This document shows, piece after piece, positions 1 to 11,323 of a DNA stretch of 64,000 nucleotides. A program made the position numbers and the translations under genes. Position 1 is the first letter of the stretch. The number at the start of each line of letters is the position of its first letter. The stretch is from Neurospora intermedia. Lineage: Eukaryota; Ascomycota; Sordariomycetes; Sordariales; Sordariaceae. The DNA lies in NCBI GenBank assembly GCA_037102815.1, contig BTPP01000003.1:5642001-5706000 (forward strand), given 5' to 3'. The notes under the pieces were generated by a model. The model was not told the origin of the DNA and did not search any database. It saw nothing but the letters and a program-made list of their open reading frames with translations.

Positions 1-1833
1 CAGCTTTGAGACCCTGGTCAGGGCAATGTTGGTGGGAATCCAAATGGCGGACGAGTAGAGAAATTGGTGGAAAATAAAACAGAAGAGGAAAACCAATGAA
101 GGGATTTGGGAGCAGGAGGAGTTCGTCTGGCCTTTTTGATCAGTCCAGTCATATGTCTGGAGACCTGGAAAAAGACAAGACAAGAGACAAGTTCCAGTTC
201 CAGTTCCAGTTCTGGGCTCTCGAAGCGTCTGTCGCATGCGCGTGGTGCCGGCAGATCCATCATCCAGGCCAAGGGGGGGGGCCGGATGACGTCGGTGTGC
301 AACCTCTGCTAAACACTTAACAGAAGGCGACACTGCAGAAAGGGCAGAGCCAAGCTCACTTTCCCCTATCGAGAAGAGTGAACAGGGGGGTTGTCACCAT
401 AAGGGGACGTCCCCACTCGTCATCGACAGTGCATCTCAGCGCATCGACAGTGCAGCTGCCCTAACAATTACCTGCATCTGGTTTGATTTACACTCCGCAG
501 TCTCCGGGCAAGTGTGGCATGTCCAGTCATGATCTTCAGATGAAGCCGTCACTTATACTACAGATCTTGCCCGATACATACTGTGTAGTAATTGTGGACA
601 ACTCCCGGTCAGCTTTGACATGTTGACTGTTTCCCGAATCCCGACAGCCTGGAGCACAGAGCTGCCATATGGACACCGGGATAATCGCTGTATGGTTTAG
701 TGTAGGGCAGTCCTGTTCCCTGTTTCGGATCATGAGAAAGACCATAACAGAACAAGAGGAACACCTTCATAGGTATGTTTTGATGAGATTTTGATGACGG
801 ATGTCGATGGCCAAGCTTGAATGTCTTGGAATGGAATCGGCCTCTTTGTTGTTGTTAGCGCCCTATAGTGTCGGTAGTGTCGGTAGTGCCCACAGTCCGA
901 AGACGGAAGATGACGTTGGTGTCCATCACATATTCCGCCGAGGTAGTGTACAGCTCACTAAGCAAAAGTCAACGCCGTCATCACTGATTTCCACCGACCC
1001 GGTTGTGAACTGCTTTTATCCTAATTGGGATTGACGCAAATCAGAAAGAGAATTACAGACAAAAGACTTCTGAGTGCCAGGACTACTAAGCTAGAGACTT
1101 GAAGGACACCTCAAACCCTACCTCTGCTGTCTCACGTACCTCTACTGTCTGACTCCATGGATAAAGAGACAAGATGGGGTCTATGTGGGAAGACCAAGTC
1201 CTCTCAGTTATATCATTGTACCAACCAAGTCTAAAGAACATTTCGAAATAATGGGAAAAGGAACCTCAAGAGCTACAAGAAGGAGCTAGATAGTATACTG
1301 TCAATTGATACATGTAACCCCAACCCTGGACTCTACCACCTCAACATGGCTCGTGCACTGCAATGGCAGACCCTCACTCCACTCTGAACCCTCAAGGTTC
1401 ACTGACCTTCACTTCCACTTCACGGTTTCATGGAAGTCTTCCTACTGGTTGGAATGGCTTGAACCGCGTCGCAACAACCTCGCGCGTCTTATTCATCCTG
1501 ACCTTTATTGACGACAACCAGACCAATTAGGTGCTCCATTTTTCAAACCGACAACAAGACTACCGCCCAGTATTATCTGATGCCATCGAAAAAACTCAAT
1601 CGGCTAATCTGAGTTGGAGATGAGAAAATCGACCATTCCGAGGACGGCAACAGGTCTTTAGAGGAGGGGTGAAACCAAATTTCACAGCTTAAAGTTCTGT
1701 ATGGTTCTGGTCGAATGCATCCCGGTCGGTTGGCAACTCATCAGACTGGGATCAGAGGGGGGGCGTTGTTCGTACGGGTCTGCCAAAAAAAACACCAAAC
1801 GAGGGAGACTTCATCTGACGGGAAGCTGAAGCG
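1..1833. other. Intergenic, upstream of the set-7-like gene
   Basis: No convincing gene is visible; open frames here are short (under about 100 codons) and show no recognisable domain. The stretch probably holds the promoter and 5' leader of the methyltransferase gene that starts at 1834. A short direct repeat (GCATCGACAGTGCA) occurs twice around 420-455. The left edge may contain the end of a neighbouring transcript, but nothing supports a call. Confidence 0.6.
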
Positions 1834-4800
1834 ATGCCAGTGCCCGATCCATTCTCATTGGCTGACCGTTTCACCGATGAATCGTCCAAGGATGCCAGCT
1901 CCATCAGTTCGGACGACGAGGATGATGGCGTGGTGGTCAGAGCAAACGCTCCAACAGAGGGCATCACCTTCAACGGCTCCATCCACTACCGAGAAGACCT
2001 GAATCCCAGTCAAGGCAGAGGCAGAGGTTTGCTGTGGAAACGCCCGACCATAATCCCGAGACAGCCGTCGCCAGTCCAAGTCATCATCAGAAAGTCATCA
2101 TCACCTGCAAAGACGACGACGACGACCTCCACCAGCAACCACTCCGGCAGCGGAACCAAAACCAACAACACCAGGACTGGAAGTGGCAGTGACAGTGACA
2201 GTGGTGACAGCAGCAGCGGCAGCAGTAGCAAAGAGATCATCAACGACCGCGAGACAACGAGGCCACCTTCAACACAGGGGCAACAACCCAAGCCTACAAT
2301 AAAGACTATGTTCAAGCCCACGTCAACCCAGCCTGTTCCTGAGAAACCTCCAGTTCAAGTTCACGACGAAGAAGAGCCCAAGAGACAGTACCACCCTCTA
2401 TTCAAGCCCGTAATTGGACCTGCTAGGAAAACTGCTGGCTCGACTGCTTCTAGTAGAGTTCCAGAAGGAGGACATATAATATCGGCTTCCCAAGGACAGT
2501 CATCAAAGTCTACAGTCGGAAGCATATTCAGGCCCTCCTCACAAACCGCTCCCAAAGCTGCACCTATTCAACTCCAAAACAGCCATTTGAGGTATTCACA
2601 ATCCCAACCACAATTACACAATCCATCGTCTTCCATCTCATCTCAGCCTCCTCTCAGAACCGCCTTACAAACAGCTCCCGGTCAGGGGCAGCGCCCTAGT
2701 CCACCGCCACCCCCTGTGTCCAGTAGTGTATTCAAGCCTCCGCATCAGCCTCCTAGGCAACCAAGCTCCCAAGCACCGCCCGGCTATGTCCAGAGAGAAA
2801 CAAAAGTACCGCCGCCCAATGTAGGCAGGAACATATTCAACGCTCCATCCAAATCCTTTTTTCGACCTGCATCTCAGCCAACTTCTGGTCAGGCTATTGA
2901 ACCTCAACCGAAAATGCAACAACCTTATCCTTCGAATAATGTTTCCAAGGCTCCTCTTCAATCACTGTTTAGACCAGCTGGACAACCTCATAGGTCTGGG
3001 TTACTGCTGTCACAACCAACACCGTCTCGGTTATCACAGTCGCAATCATCAGGAGCTAGAATATCTCAGTCACAGCCAGCAGGGCCCGATATGCCACAAC
3101 CGTTGGCGTCCGTGACATTACCCCCACAACCACAACAACAACCACAACCACAACCACAATCACGACCACAGCCACAACCACAACCACAACCACAACCGCA
3201 ACCGCACATATCAACCTCCGAATTCCTTCCAGCCCCGGTAGCCTCCATCTCAAGTAAAGTCAATTGCCAGGAAGTTCCGCCTACCCAGCCTCCTGAGGCT
3301 CCTAATTTGACAGTACAAGACATAGAGTCCCAGCTCCAGTCCTTCATTGCCACTGTAGGCGAAGACCATGCTCGTTTTGTTGAATATCTACTTGATGAGG
3401 CTGAACAGATGGCTCCAGAGCCAAAACATCTAAGCGACTTTGATGCCTTTGCTGACATGCCGGCCCTAAGCGCCCCTGCTACCACTTCCGACACAGCTTC
3501 TGTTTCGGATGACGGAGTGGAAACCATGGCGTTCAAAATTAAGCTTCACCACGGTGACAACGGGAAGCCCAGGGCCCCCACCAAGGCTTTCAAGTGCCCG
3601 GTCGTCAAAATCAAGACCGACAAGGAGGTCGTCCCCAAATACCGGTTTCACCATACTGAGATCAAAAAGAACATCTTGGTTCCCAATACAATGCTCACCT
3701 TTGTTCCTCATCTCCGGGACGTCGACCCAGACTCAGTGGACGAAAGAGATTACATCAGCTGGCTCAATGAATTGGAAAAGTTGGACACCCAGTCTGGATT
3801 CAAGACGGAAAACAGGCAACAGAAAAACCATAAGCGTGTCCGGGATGAATTTACTGCCACACTCTCCATGTACATCGAGCCTTGGCTCAAGCAATTAGGT
3901 CTCGATGTTGTTTGTGGCAGACCGACGCTGATCCGCTACATGTTGAGCCAGGAAGAAAACAAAGCACACATCACACAACAGCAAAAGGACGTCCTCCTCA
4001 ATACCTACAAGGACGATGCCATTTTGTGGCCAAAGGCCGTGGAGGCGGCACGCATCTTCACCCTGGCATTCAACAATGTGTTTGGAAACAACACCGACCC
4101 GGAGCGTTCCATCACCCTTCGGGATGTCTTGCTCCTCGAAAAGCGTGAGACCGTGGTCGACGAGAAGCGTGCAAAAGAGACACCCCCTCCAGCCAATCCT
4201 CAACGTGACCAATCAGACAGTAACGGCCTGCTGCCCAAAGTCGAGGCCTCGCTTTCGAGTTACGCGGTTCTGGGTTGCAATGTCTGCTTCAGCCACGATT
4301 GTGAGCATGGCGACATCGACGCCCACAACTACCACCGGACCTTCTCTCTCGATAGTGTTGGCGGTGTCATCCGGGCGCTCAAGAGAAAGTGGGCCGACCA
4401 AGTCGCCTCGATGGGCGGCGATGAGGAAGCTGTGGCAGCAGCCTCTAAAAAGGCTCTTCACCTCCCCTGTCACAACGCCTGCTACCGGCACTACGACGTT
4501 GGTCCTGCTGCCGCCCCCGTCACCCCGTGGGCTAACAGCGAAATCTCTGTTTTGGAGGATATGTTTGTCAGTGTCGGGCACAGTCAGACCCTCAAGGCTC
4601 AATGCGTGGTGGCTTCCATCCTAGGCCGCAAATGTTGGGAAGTCTACCGTAAAATCAAAGAGCTCGACCTCAGCCTCCCGCAGGTTTCACCACCTCGCCC
4701 CAAAATTGGTCCTAAGGGCGGTCTTCCAACCAAAGTCAAACCGCTTCCCTGGTATGACCGCCGCAAGAAGTGCCTCATGGGTGACTGGCAAGACCAAACC

Positions 4801-7800
4801 GCGACGCACGAGCACTCGATCCGCGAGATCACTGAACCGTGCCATCACGACGGTCCCTGCACCAAAGAAAACGAGGCCTGTCCTTGCGCCAACGCCTCGC
4901 CTCGTCTTTTACTCTGTGATCGTTTCTGCCAGTGCACGGTAGACGAGTGCGCCCTCAAGTTCACCGGTTGCGCTTGTCACTCGACGGGCAAGACTTGTAT
5001 TCAGAGACAGAAGGAGGGAAAACCGTGTATCTGCATCATGCTCAACCGCGAGTGTGATCCCGTTGTGTGCAAGGAGTGTGGAGCGAAGGAAAGGGCAGAT
5101 CCAGATAATGCCCATGATGAGACGTTGCATTCGACGGGGTGTCAGAATGTCAGTCTTCAGCGGGGAGCATCCAAAACCGTTTTGCTTGGAAAATCCCAAC
5201 TCGAGGGATGTGGCTACGGCCTCTTTACTGCCGAAGACATTTCCCAAGACGAGTTCGTGATTGAGTACACCGGCGAGCTAATCACGCACGACGAAGGTGT
5301 GCGTCGCGAGGCTCGTCGTGGAGAAGGGTTTGGTTCCCAGGGCACCAGCTCTTACCTGTTCACATTACTCGAGCACGAAGGCATTTGGGTCGACGCAGCC
5401 ATGTACGGTAATCTCTCCCGGTACATCAACCATGCCTCGGAAAACGAAAAGAAAGCATGCAACATCACGCCCAAAATTATCTACGTGAATAATGAGTACC
5501 GCATCAAGTTCACCGCGCTTCGCGACATCAAAGCCGGCGAGGAGCTCTTCTTCAACTACGGCGACAATTTCCCTAATCTCACTAAGAAGCTGCTCCAAGA
5601 CCAGGATGGAGATGGCGAGAATGAGACTACTACCAAAACCAAAGGCAAGAGAGGCAGTAGTAGTCTCGCTCAGGGAACGGCGCGTAAGGCAACTACCAAG
5701 GCTAGTACCACCACCAAAGGCAAAGCGAAAACCCAAGGCCGAGCACGCGGCGCTCGCAAGACGGCTGTGATGGAGATTCCTCCCAGTGATGATTTTGAGG
5801 ATCAAACGTGGCTTAAGGATCCCATTCCCTTGTATGATGAGTATGATGAAGACGATGACTCTTACTTGCCTGTGGGCAGGAAGAGGAGAAAGCGCGGTGG
5901 GAAGAGGGCTGGTGCTGGGAGGAAGAAGAAGACTCCTAGTCCTGAGGAGGGGGAGGATGACGGTGAGGATCAGGGATCAGCTGGGGAGGCTGAAGAAGCA
6001 GAGGCAGAGGGTGATGCTGACGCTGATGGCGATGCTGACGCTGATGGCGATGCTGACGCTGATGGCGATGCTGATGGCCCCTCAGGTCAACAGACTCGCA
6101 ATCGTCGCGCTAGAGCCGTGTCGGAAATAAGTGACAGCCAAGCCGAGCACGATGAGGACATGGAGTCAGAAGATAGCGACGCACCACTTTCGCCTTCGAG
6201 GGTGACTGCTCGTCGTAAGCGACAGTTGAGAACTTCAGCAGCGCAAACCACGACCACCACCACCAATACAGCAATAAACGATAACAACAACAACAACAAC
6301 AACCCCTCCCGCGCTACATCAGCATCAACATCAACATCAGCTTACACCACCGCCGCGTCAACGTCTCATTCTACTCCCGCTCCGTCTCAACCAGGTGATG
6401 GTGGCGGTGGTGGTGACGGCGACGATGAAGCAGAAGGCAACCAGGAAGAACAAGAAGAAGAAGAAGGAGGGCAAGGAAAGAAACGCTCTAATAGAGGCGG
6501 CGCCCGTCCTGGTGCAGGCAGAAAGCCGAGGAAGATGGGGAGACAGCAGGCTGCTAGTGGATCTACTTCTGCTTCTGCTTCGGAATCGACCACCGCGGCT
6601 GGGAGTCATGCTGGGAGTTATTGGGATAGGCTGAAGAATAGTATTGCTTCTGGGTCTGGATCTGGAACTTTGTCAGGCCCTACTCAGCTTGCGAACACCC
6701 ACTCAGGTCCTCTAACCGCTAACCCCAGTGGCGTTTCCCCCAGCAAAGGTAAAAGCAAAAGCAAGAAACGCAAAGCTCCCGAGGCAGATATTTACTCCAG
6801 GGATGAGCACTCCTCTTCTGCTTCTGCTTCTGCCTCCGACGCTGAACTTTCAGAGTCCAGGGGCAATCATGTGTCATCGAAGTCATCAAAGAAGCAGAAA
6901 ACTACCTCTACTTCTACTACTACTGCTGCAAACAGAACCAAAACCAGAACCAGAACCACCCGCTCTTCTCGATCCACCGCCACCGCCGCCAAAACCACCA
7001 CCTCCCCAGCAACAACGACAATGAAAATCAAACCTCTCGGCGTAACCGTCACTAGGTCCCCCGGTAGTAAAGGAACAGTAGCACATGGTTCACGCGCTCA
7101 CCATGCCTCTACCTATATGCATACATCCATGCATAACGCTGCAGCCGAAGCTCAACTTCGTGCTGAACAGTCGTTAAGGGATGAGGCGGCTGCTGCTGCT
7201 GCTGCTGCTGCTGCATCAAATGCTCAGCCGCAACGGGCTCTGCAGGGGCAGGTGCAAGGGCAGGAAATGCAAGCTACGCAGGGACAGGGACAGGGACAGG
7301 GGCAGGGACAGCAGATGCAGATGCAGAGTGGTACGTCTAGTGGACTGTATCACACTGCGGCCAACTTTCAGCCTTTCACTTCTGATAACGACGAGGATGA
7401 TGGGGAGGAGGATGGTGCTTCTGTTGGTTCTGCTGGTTCGGGGGAGGAGGATGAAGAAGAGGATGAAGAAGAGGAGGAGGAGGGTCAGAACCGGAAAGGG
7501 CTTGGCTCGGCTGAGGAGGATGAGGACGAAGAAGAGGATGAGGACGAAGAGGATGACGAGGAAGGAAGTGAAGGTGACGATGTCGATGTCGATGTCGAAG
7601 ATGGAGATGCGGATGCGTATACGTATACGTATGCAGAAGATGGTTTATTGCTGTCGTTAAGCAATGAAGAAGAGGAAGGTATACTCGGCGACTACGACTC
7701 CGATGGCGCCGCTTCAGGCCATGAGGCTTCTAATGCCTCTGGCCCTGAATCCGGCTCCGCTGGCGAGGATGAAAGCGACGGCGACGACGACGGCGACGAC

Positions 7801-8301
7801 AACAGCGACCGCGAAGAAAGTGAAGAAGAGGACCAGTCCCCCGTCAAGCGATTACGGCCTCGTCGTCCTCATCAAGCGTCGTCACCAGCAAAGTCAACGG
7901 CAAGTCAGCCTCCAGTGGTGGGCGGGAAGGTGCTACGGCAGCGATCCAGCCAGTCGCAGTCTCAATCTCAGTCTCAGTCCCAATCTCAGTCACAAAAGAG
8001 CAAAATCACAAGACAAAGCAGCACCAGGGGCACCGAACGGAAAATCACCCGTAGCAACACTACATCTGGCACCACTAGCACCCGCAAATCATCCAATCCC
8101 AACACCAAACCGAAACCCAAAGCATCCGGTTCCTCCAAGGAGACGAGATCAGCAGCAGCTGAAAATCACAGAAAAGGTCTGAAGAGGAAGAAGGCGAGTG
8201 GAGCAGATGGCTCAGGCTCAAAAGGACCAAAAGGAGGAGAAGAGGGAACAAGTCATAGGAAGAGACAGAGACCGCTGAGATATCGGAACGAGGAGGAGTA
8301 G
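1834..8301 (+). CDS. set-7: Polycomb H3K27 methyltransferase, EZH2/SET-7/KMT6 type
   Basis: Catalytic subunit of PRC2, which methylates histone H3 lysine 27 in the nucleus. The single uninterrupted frame encodes 2155 residues. A SANT-like segment (WANSEISVLEDMF, then ILGRKCWEVYRKI) lies near residues 895-945. A cysteine-rich CXC/pre-SET block follows at about 1000-1110 (CHHDGPC, CPCANAS, CDRFCQC, CACHSTGKTC). The SET domain is at about 1118-1250 and shows GCGYGLF, the SYLF strand, NLSRYINHA and EELFFNYG. The N-terminal ~480 residues are Ser/Pro/Gln-rich, with a PQ repeat near 430-460. About 900 residues follow SET, which is unusual because SET is near the C-terminus in animal EZH2. This tail has acidic runs, an SQ repeat, poly-Ala and two basic GAGRK motifs (near 1355 and 1555). 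The 1834 start is the first ATG of the frame; the exact start is uncertain. Family identity is firm. Confidence 0.95.
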   Translation: MPVPDPFSLADRFTDESSKDASSISSDDEDDGVVVRANAPTEGITFNGSIHYREDLNPSQGRGRGLLWKRPTIIPRQPSPVQVIIRKSSSPAKTTTTTSTSNHSGSGTKTNNTRTGSGSDSDSGDSSSGSSSKEIINDRETTRPPSTQGQQPKPTIKTMFKPTSTQPVPEKPPVQVHDEEEPKRQYHPLFKPVIGPARKTAGSTASSRVPEGGHIISASQGQSSKSTVGSIFRPSSQTAPKAAPIQLQNSHLRYSQSQPQLHNPSSSISSQPPLRTALQTAPGQGQRPSPPPPPVSSSVFKPPHQPPRQPSSQAPPGYVQRETKVPPPNVGRNIFNAPSKSFFRPASQPTSGQAIEPQPKMQQPYPSNNVSKAPLQSLFRPAGQPHRSGLLLSQPTPSRLSQSQSSGARISQSQPAGPDMPQPLASVTLPPQPQQQPQPQPQSRPQPQPQPQPQPQPHISTSEFLPAPVASISSKVNCQEVPPTQPPEAPNLTVQDIESQLQSFIATVGEDHARFVEYLLDEAEQMAPEPKHLSDFDAFADMPALSAPATTSDTASVSDDGVETMAFKIKLHHGDNGKPRAPTKAFKCPVVKIKTDKEVVPKYRFHHTEIKKNILVPNTMLTFVPHLRDVDPDSVDERDYISWLNELEKLDTQSGFKTENRQQKNHKRVRDEFTATLSMYIEPWLKQLGLDVVCGRPTLIRYMLSQEENKAHITQQQKDVLLNTYKDDAILWPKAVEAARIFTLAFNNVFGNNTDPERSITLRDVLLLEKRETVVDEKRAKETPPPANPQRDQSDSNGLLPKVEASLSSYAVLGCNVCFSHDCEHGDIDAHNYHRTFSLDSVGGVIRALKRKWADQVASMGGDEEAVAAASKKALHLPCHNACYRHYDVGPAAAPVTPWANSEISVLEDMFVSVGHSQTLKAQCVVASILGRKCWEVYRKIKELDLSLPQVSPPRPKIGPKGGLPTKVKPLPWYDRRKKCLMGDWQDQTATHEHSIREITEPCHHDGPCTKENEACPCANASPRLLLCDRFCQCTVDECALKFTGCACHSTGKTCIQRQKEGKPCICIMLNRECDPVVCKECGAKERADPDNAHDETLHSTGCQNVSLQRGASKTVLLGKSQLEGCGYGLFTAEDISQDEFVIEYTGELITHDEGVRREARRGEGFGSQGTSSYLFTLLEHEGIWVDAAMYGNLSRYINHASENEKKACNITPKIIYVNNEYRIKFTALRDIKAGEELFFNYGDNFPNLTKKLLQDQDGDGENETTTKTKGKRGSSSLAQGTARKATTKASTTTKGKAKTQGRARGARKTAVMEIPPSDDFEDQTWLKDPIPLYDEYDEDDDSYLPVGRKRRKRGGKRAGAGRKKKTPSPEEGEDDGEDQGSAGEAEEAEAEGDADADGDADADGDADADGDADGPSGQQTRNRRARAVSEISDSQAEHDEDMESEDSDAPLSPSRVTARRKRQLRTSAAQTTTTTTNTAINDNNNNNNNPSRATSASTSTSAYTTAASTSHSTPAPSQPGDGGGGGDGDDEAEGNQEEQEEEEGGQGKKRSNRGGARPGAGRKPRKMGRQQAASGSTSASASESTTAAGSHAGSYWDRLKNSIASGSGSGTLSGPTQLANTHSGPLTANPSGVSPSKGKSKSKKRKAPEADIYSRDEHSSSASASASDAELSESRGNHVSSKSSKKQKTTSTSTTTAANRTKTRTRTTRSSRSTATAAKTTTSPATTTMKIKPLGVTVTRSPGSKGTVAHGSRAHHASTYMHTSMHNAAAEAQLRAEQSLRDEAAAAAAAAAASNAQPQRALQGQVQGQEMQATQGQGQGQGQGQQMQMQSGTSSGLYHTAANFQPFTSDNDEDDGEEDGASVGSAGSGEEDEEEDEEEEEEGQNRKGLGSAEEDEDEEEDEDEEDDEEGSEGDDVDVDVEDGDADAYTYTYAEDGLLLSLSNEEEEGILGDYDSDGAASGHEASNASGPESGSAGEDESDGDDDGDDNSDREESEEEDQSPVKRLRPRRPHQASSPAKSTASQPPVVGGKVLRQRSSQSQSQSQSQSQSQSQKSKITRQSSTRGTERKITRSNTTSGTTSTRKSSNPNTKPKPKASGSSKETRSAAAENHRKGLKRKKASGADGSGSKGPKGGEEGTSHRKRQRPLRYRNEEE
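6013..6078 (+). repeat. 18-bp coding minisatellite in the set-7-like tail
   Basis: Three exact tandem copies of an 18-bp unit (GATGCTGACGCTGATGGC), followed by a partial fourth copy, encode a DADADG repeat. It lies in the acidic tail after the SET domain. Such an in-frame array is expected to vary in length between strains. Confidence 0.9.
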
Positions 8302-9843
8302 GTATTTGACTCGTGATTTTAGATATCTGGGTGGTTGTCTGGAGTTTTGTTCTACTTTTTATTGGGTCTGCTCATTTGGACTTGTGAGGGAAGAGGGAAG
8401 AAGAAAAGGGGGTAGATAAAAGAGGACCAGCTGGCTCAGGCTCAGGCTTTGGTTCATTTATTGGGCTTGGGTTTGGCCTGGTGGCATCAAGGAAGTTAGA
8501 GGTGAAGAGGAGTTGGAGGTGGTCGTTGAAGAGATGCGCTGCGCCGATAAGAAAGACTAGAGAAACAAGGGGGGAGATGGGCATGAAGAGGGGAATGAGA
8601 AATGGAGAATAGAGAAGGAGTTTTAGTTTTAAGTTTCGCTGCGCGTTTGTACCTACCTACCTCTAATCATCTTTTTGTCTTGTACCTACGTACATACATA
8701 CCTTATTGTTTTCAAGAATCGGAGTTAGTCGGTTTAGATGATTAGATGCGAATGTAGGGGAGTGTGATGAACTATTTGCTGTCGTGTACCTCTACTGGAT
8801 GATGCTGGTGGCAACAATCTAGGTAAAGTGATACTGTCATCTCCTCAAGGGGTTCAATGCGATATTGAACAAAAGCTCCCGTCGTTGAGGTATGGTCTCG
8901 TTGTTTCTGAAGCTCTGTCCTGTCGCTTTCTATATGTTTTGCTATTGCTTTTCATGCCATACTGTATTATCTACTCTGCCGTGACCCTCCCGCCCCGTGT
9001 TTTATCCCGCCGTGTTCCCTTCTGCTAACCCGCTCGTTGCCTTGCAAACACTCCCAGCTCCCAGCTATTCCCCATCATCTACGCTAGACCCCTTTATTTC
9101 CCACTACCCTCTTTCCCCCTCCTTCCGAATTTCCGTCTCATGTTCTCCTCACCCGTTAAACAACCTTATTCATCTCCTTTTCTCTCTTCTCAATATCCCC
9201 GGTAGTAAAACCTCCACCTCCCCAACCAACCCCAAACATATATCATTCCCCCCTCCTTTTCTTGTCCCACTCCTCCTTTTCTTGTCCCACCCCCCCTCCT
9301 CCTCCTCTTCCTCCTCTAACCACTCTTTTCTTCAGGCGACAATTGTTGCACCACCGTCACTTCCTTATATTGGTATTTCTGGTAATTTTCTTTCTTCATC
9401 TTGCCCCATATGTGTTGTAGGTTGGTGGGCGTTGGCTTTGTGGCGTTGGCTGGGTTGACGGGCTTGGGGTCGGGGTCGGTTTGGGGGGTTATGTTGGGGG
9501 TAGTAGAGGTTGAGGTGGAGGGGGAGGTGGAGGTTGAGGTAGAGGTGGAGGTGGAGGTCGTGACCCACTCGTCCTTATTATCATCATCATCGTTTTTCGT
9601 GCCTTCGTCTTTGCCTTGGCTTTTGTATTTGTCTGAGCGGGCGCCCTCTATATCCGAGTCTTGTTCGTATTGTTCATCTTGCTCTCGTTAACGATTATCG
9701 CTGGAGGAGAATGACGCCGATGAATATCCACCCTCACTCACATCCCCATCATAACCCTCGTCATCGTCACCCCCCAAAACCTCCACCACCACCTTCCCAT
9801 TCTCATCCCCATCCCTCCCCCCATTCACTCTGGAAATATCCGC
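8302..9843. other. Intergenic between the set-7-like and Naa38-like genes
   Basis: This holds the 3' region of the methyltransferase gene and the 3' side of the minus-strand LSM gene, so the two genes converge here. Pyrimidine-rich text (about 9000-9340) and a GGAGGT-type purine repeat (about 9500-9555) produce long but compositionally biased frames. I see no recognisable gene. Confidence 0.55.
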
Positions 9844-10517
9844 CTAGGAAATCCCCCCACCTCTCCACCCCGGATGAAACAACCCCTGTCCAAAACCCCT
9901 GTTCCGCGCCCGAACCTGACTAGCAAACTCCTCCAGCTCGATCTTGGTGATGTACTGTCCTGGAATGACGACTAACCCTAAATGGCGGGAGGTAAGGTCG
10001 ACTTTTACTTTTCCTGCTGAGGAGGAGGAGGAGGAGGAGGAAGTGGTGGCGCTTTCGTAGGCGTCTTGGGGAGTTGCTGAGAGAGAAGGGTCTGAGTCTG
10101 AAGGTGCAGAGAGTGCAGAGGAGGAGGTGATTGTCGTGCCGGTGGGGGTGGGGGTAACAGAAGAGGAAGTAACGGCGGCGGTGGCGGCGGCGGCGACCAC
10201 TTGGGAAGAGGTGGGGAAGCGGTATTCGTAGGCTGAGTGGAGGATTATGTTGCTTTCCTGTGGATTGTGTGTGAGAGATTTGGTGAATATGGTATGGAAA
10301 CGGGCAAAGTTGGAGATGAAAAAGGAAGGAAGAAGGTGAGAAGAGGATATCAGGAATGGATGGGGGAGCTTACTGCATCAACGCACTTGAACTGACCCCA
10401 GAACATGCGGCCGTCAGTAACGGAGACTCGGAGATTTTTGTTGAGGAGGGAGTTGAGCCAGTCTGTGGCGTCGTCCCTGTCTTCGGGGAGGAAGGTAATG
10501 TTAGGGTCTTCGGACAT
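9844..10517 (-). CDS. naa38: NatC auxiliary subunit Naa38-like, LSM domain protein
   Basis: Small Sm-fold protein resembling Naa38/LSMD1, an auxiliary subunit of the N-terminal acetyltransferase NatC. Two exons on the minus strand: 10517-10374 (48 codons, starting MSEDPNITFLPEDRD) and 10257-9844, joined across a 116-bp intron (donor GTAAGC, acceptor CACAG). The product is 185 residues. The Sm1 motif is seen as LNSLLNKNLRVSVTDGRMF, WGQFKCVD, then NIILHSAYEY. The Sm2-like part is LGLVVIPGQYITKIEL near the C-terminus, separated by a Ser/Thr/Ala-rich insert of about 60 residues. The VPG(Q/H)xI end is characteristic of Naa38, but an uncharacterised LSM protein cannot be excluded. The gene is divergent from the Rad2-like gene, with about 0.8 kb between them. 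Confidence 0.85.
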
Positions 10518-11323
10518 GGTGAAGTCTGGTATAAAGCTTGAGGATAGTGTAGCGTTGTTGATGAGTAGCTAGGCCGGGGTGGTTTCGATGAGTGAGCAAG
10601 CTGGGATGTAGAGATGGATGCCTAATCGGTGAATGTCTCTGATGATGCTGGTATGCCGTGTGTGGTAAACAGTGGGTGTTACTACTAGAAGAAAGCTTTC
10701 CAATTGTCTTTGTATCGAATCAAGCATCCCCCGAATAAGTTAGTTGTGAAGCCCGTTGATGTGTTCAGCGCCCGCGCCGTCTTGAGCTTCCGATGTTGAC
10801 TTCTGTTGATGTTCAGGGTTGAGAGAATCGGCTGTTGTTGACCACTGCCAACCCTGGGCCCAAGCTCCCATCCCCGGAAAGTGCATCGTGGGGCAGGCAT
10901 CCGGCTTATTGCATAAACAGACAAGTGATAAGCGATAAGACCCAGCCGGCAGGCAGCAGCCGGATCGCCGTCAACATTCATGGCTTCGATGATGAGCGTG
11001 AACTTGGCAGTTTGTCATCACTGGATTTCTTCACGTCACCACTACCGTACACTTGAATGTGATTGTTTACCTTTGACCTTTTTTTATTACCATGAGTTTC
11101 CTCACACGACCAAAGTGAAAAACTACACCTTGTTCGGTCATTGCGACTGTTTGTTTCTGTCTCTCTTTGCCCTGACGTCACTCCCCGTTAGCGTGTTTAT
11201 CTCGACTAACAGCGCCCTTCGTTGAGCACCTTGACGACCTCTTCTACATCAACAACACCACCATCACTACCATCACCATCACTACTACCAATACCGAGTC
11301 ACAGTACCGAGTAAACACCCACC
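10518..11323. promoter_or_regulatory. Divergent promoter region, Naa38-like / Rad2-like
   Basis: An 806-bp spacer lies between two divergently transcribed genes and must carry both promoters. Just before the Rad2 start it is rich in CAT/CAC trinucleotides (11240-11300), which fits a 5' leader. I see no clear TATA box. Confidence 0.6.

Noticed and set aside
3120-3210. CAACCA/CCACAA repeat as a separate minisatellite locus
   Set aside because: It is the coding DNA of the Pro-Gln repeat in the set-7-like N-terminus and is covered by that gene.
8997-9458. 153-codon plus-strand frame between the set-7-like and Naa38-like genes
   Set aside because: Composition is dominated by Ser, Pro and Leu from pyrimidine-rich DNA; no recognisable domain.
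9430-9843. Coding-like acidic and Thr/Ser-rich text in the same frame after the Naa38-like stop codon
   Set aside because: It could hint at read-through or an extra intron, but it is made of simple repeats (ATC and ACC units), has its own in-frame stop and no good donor; Naa38 proteins normally end where the first stop lies.
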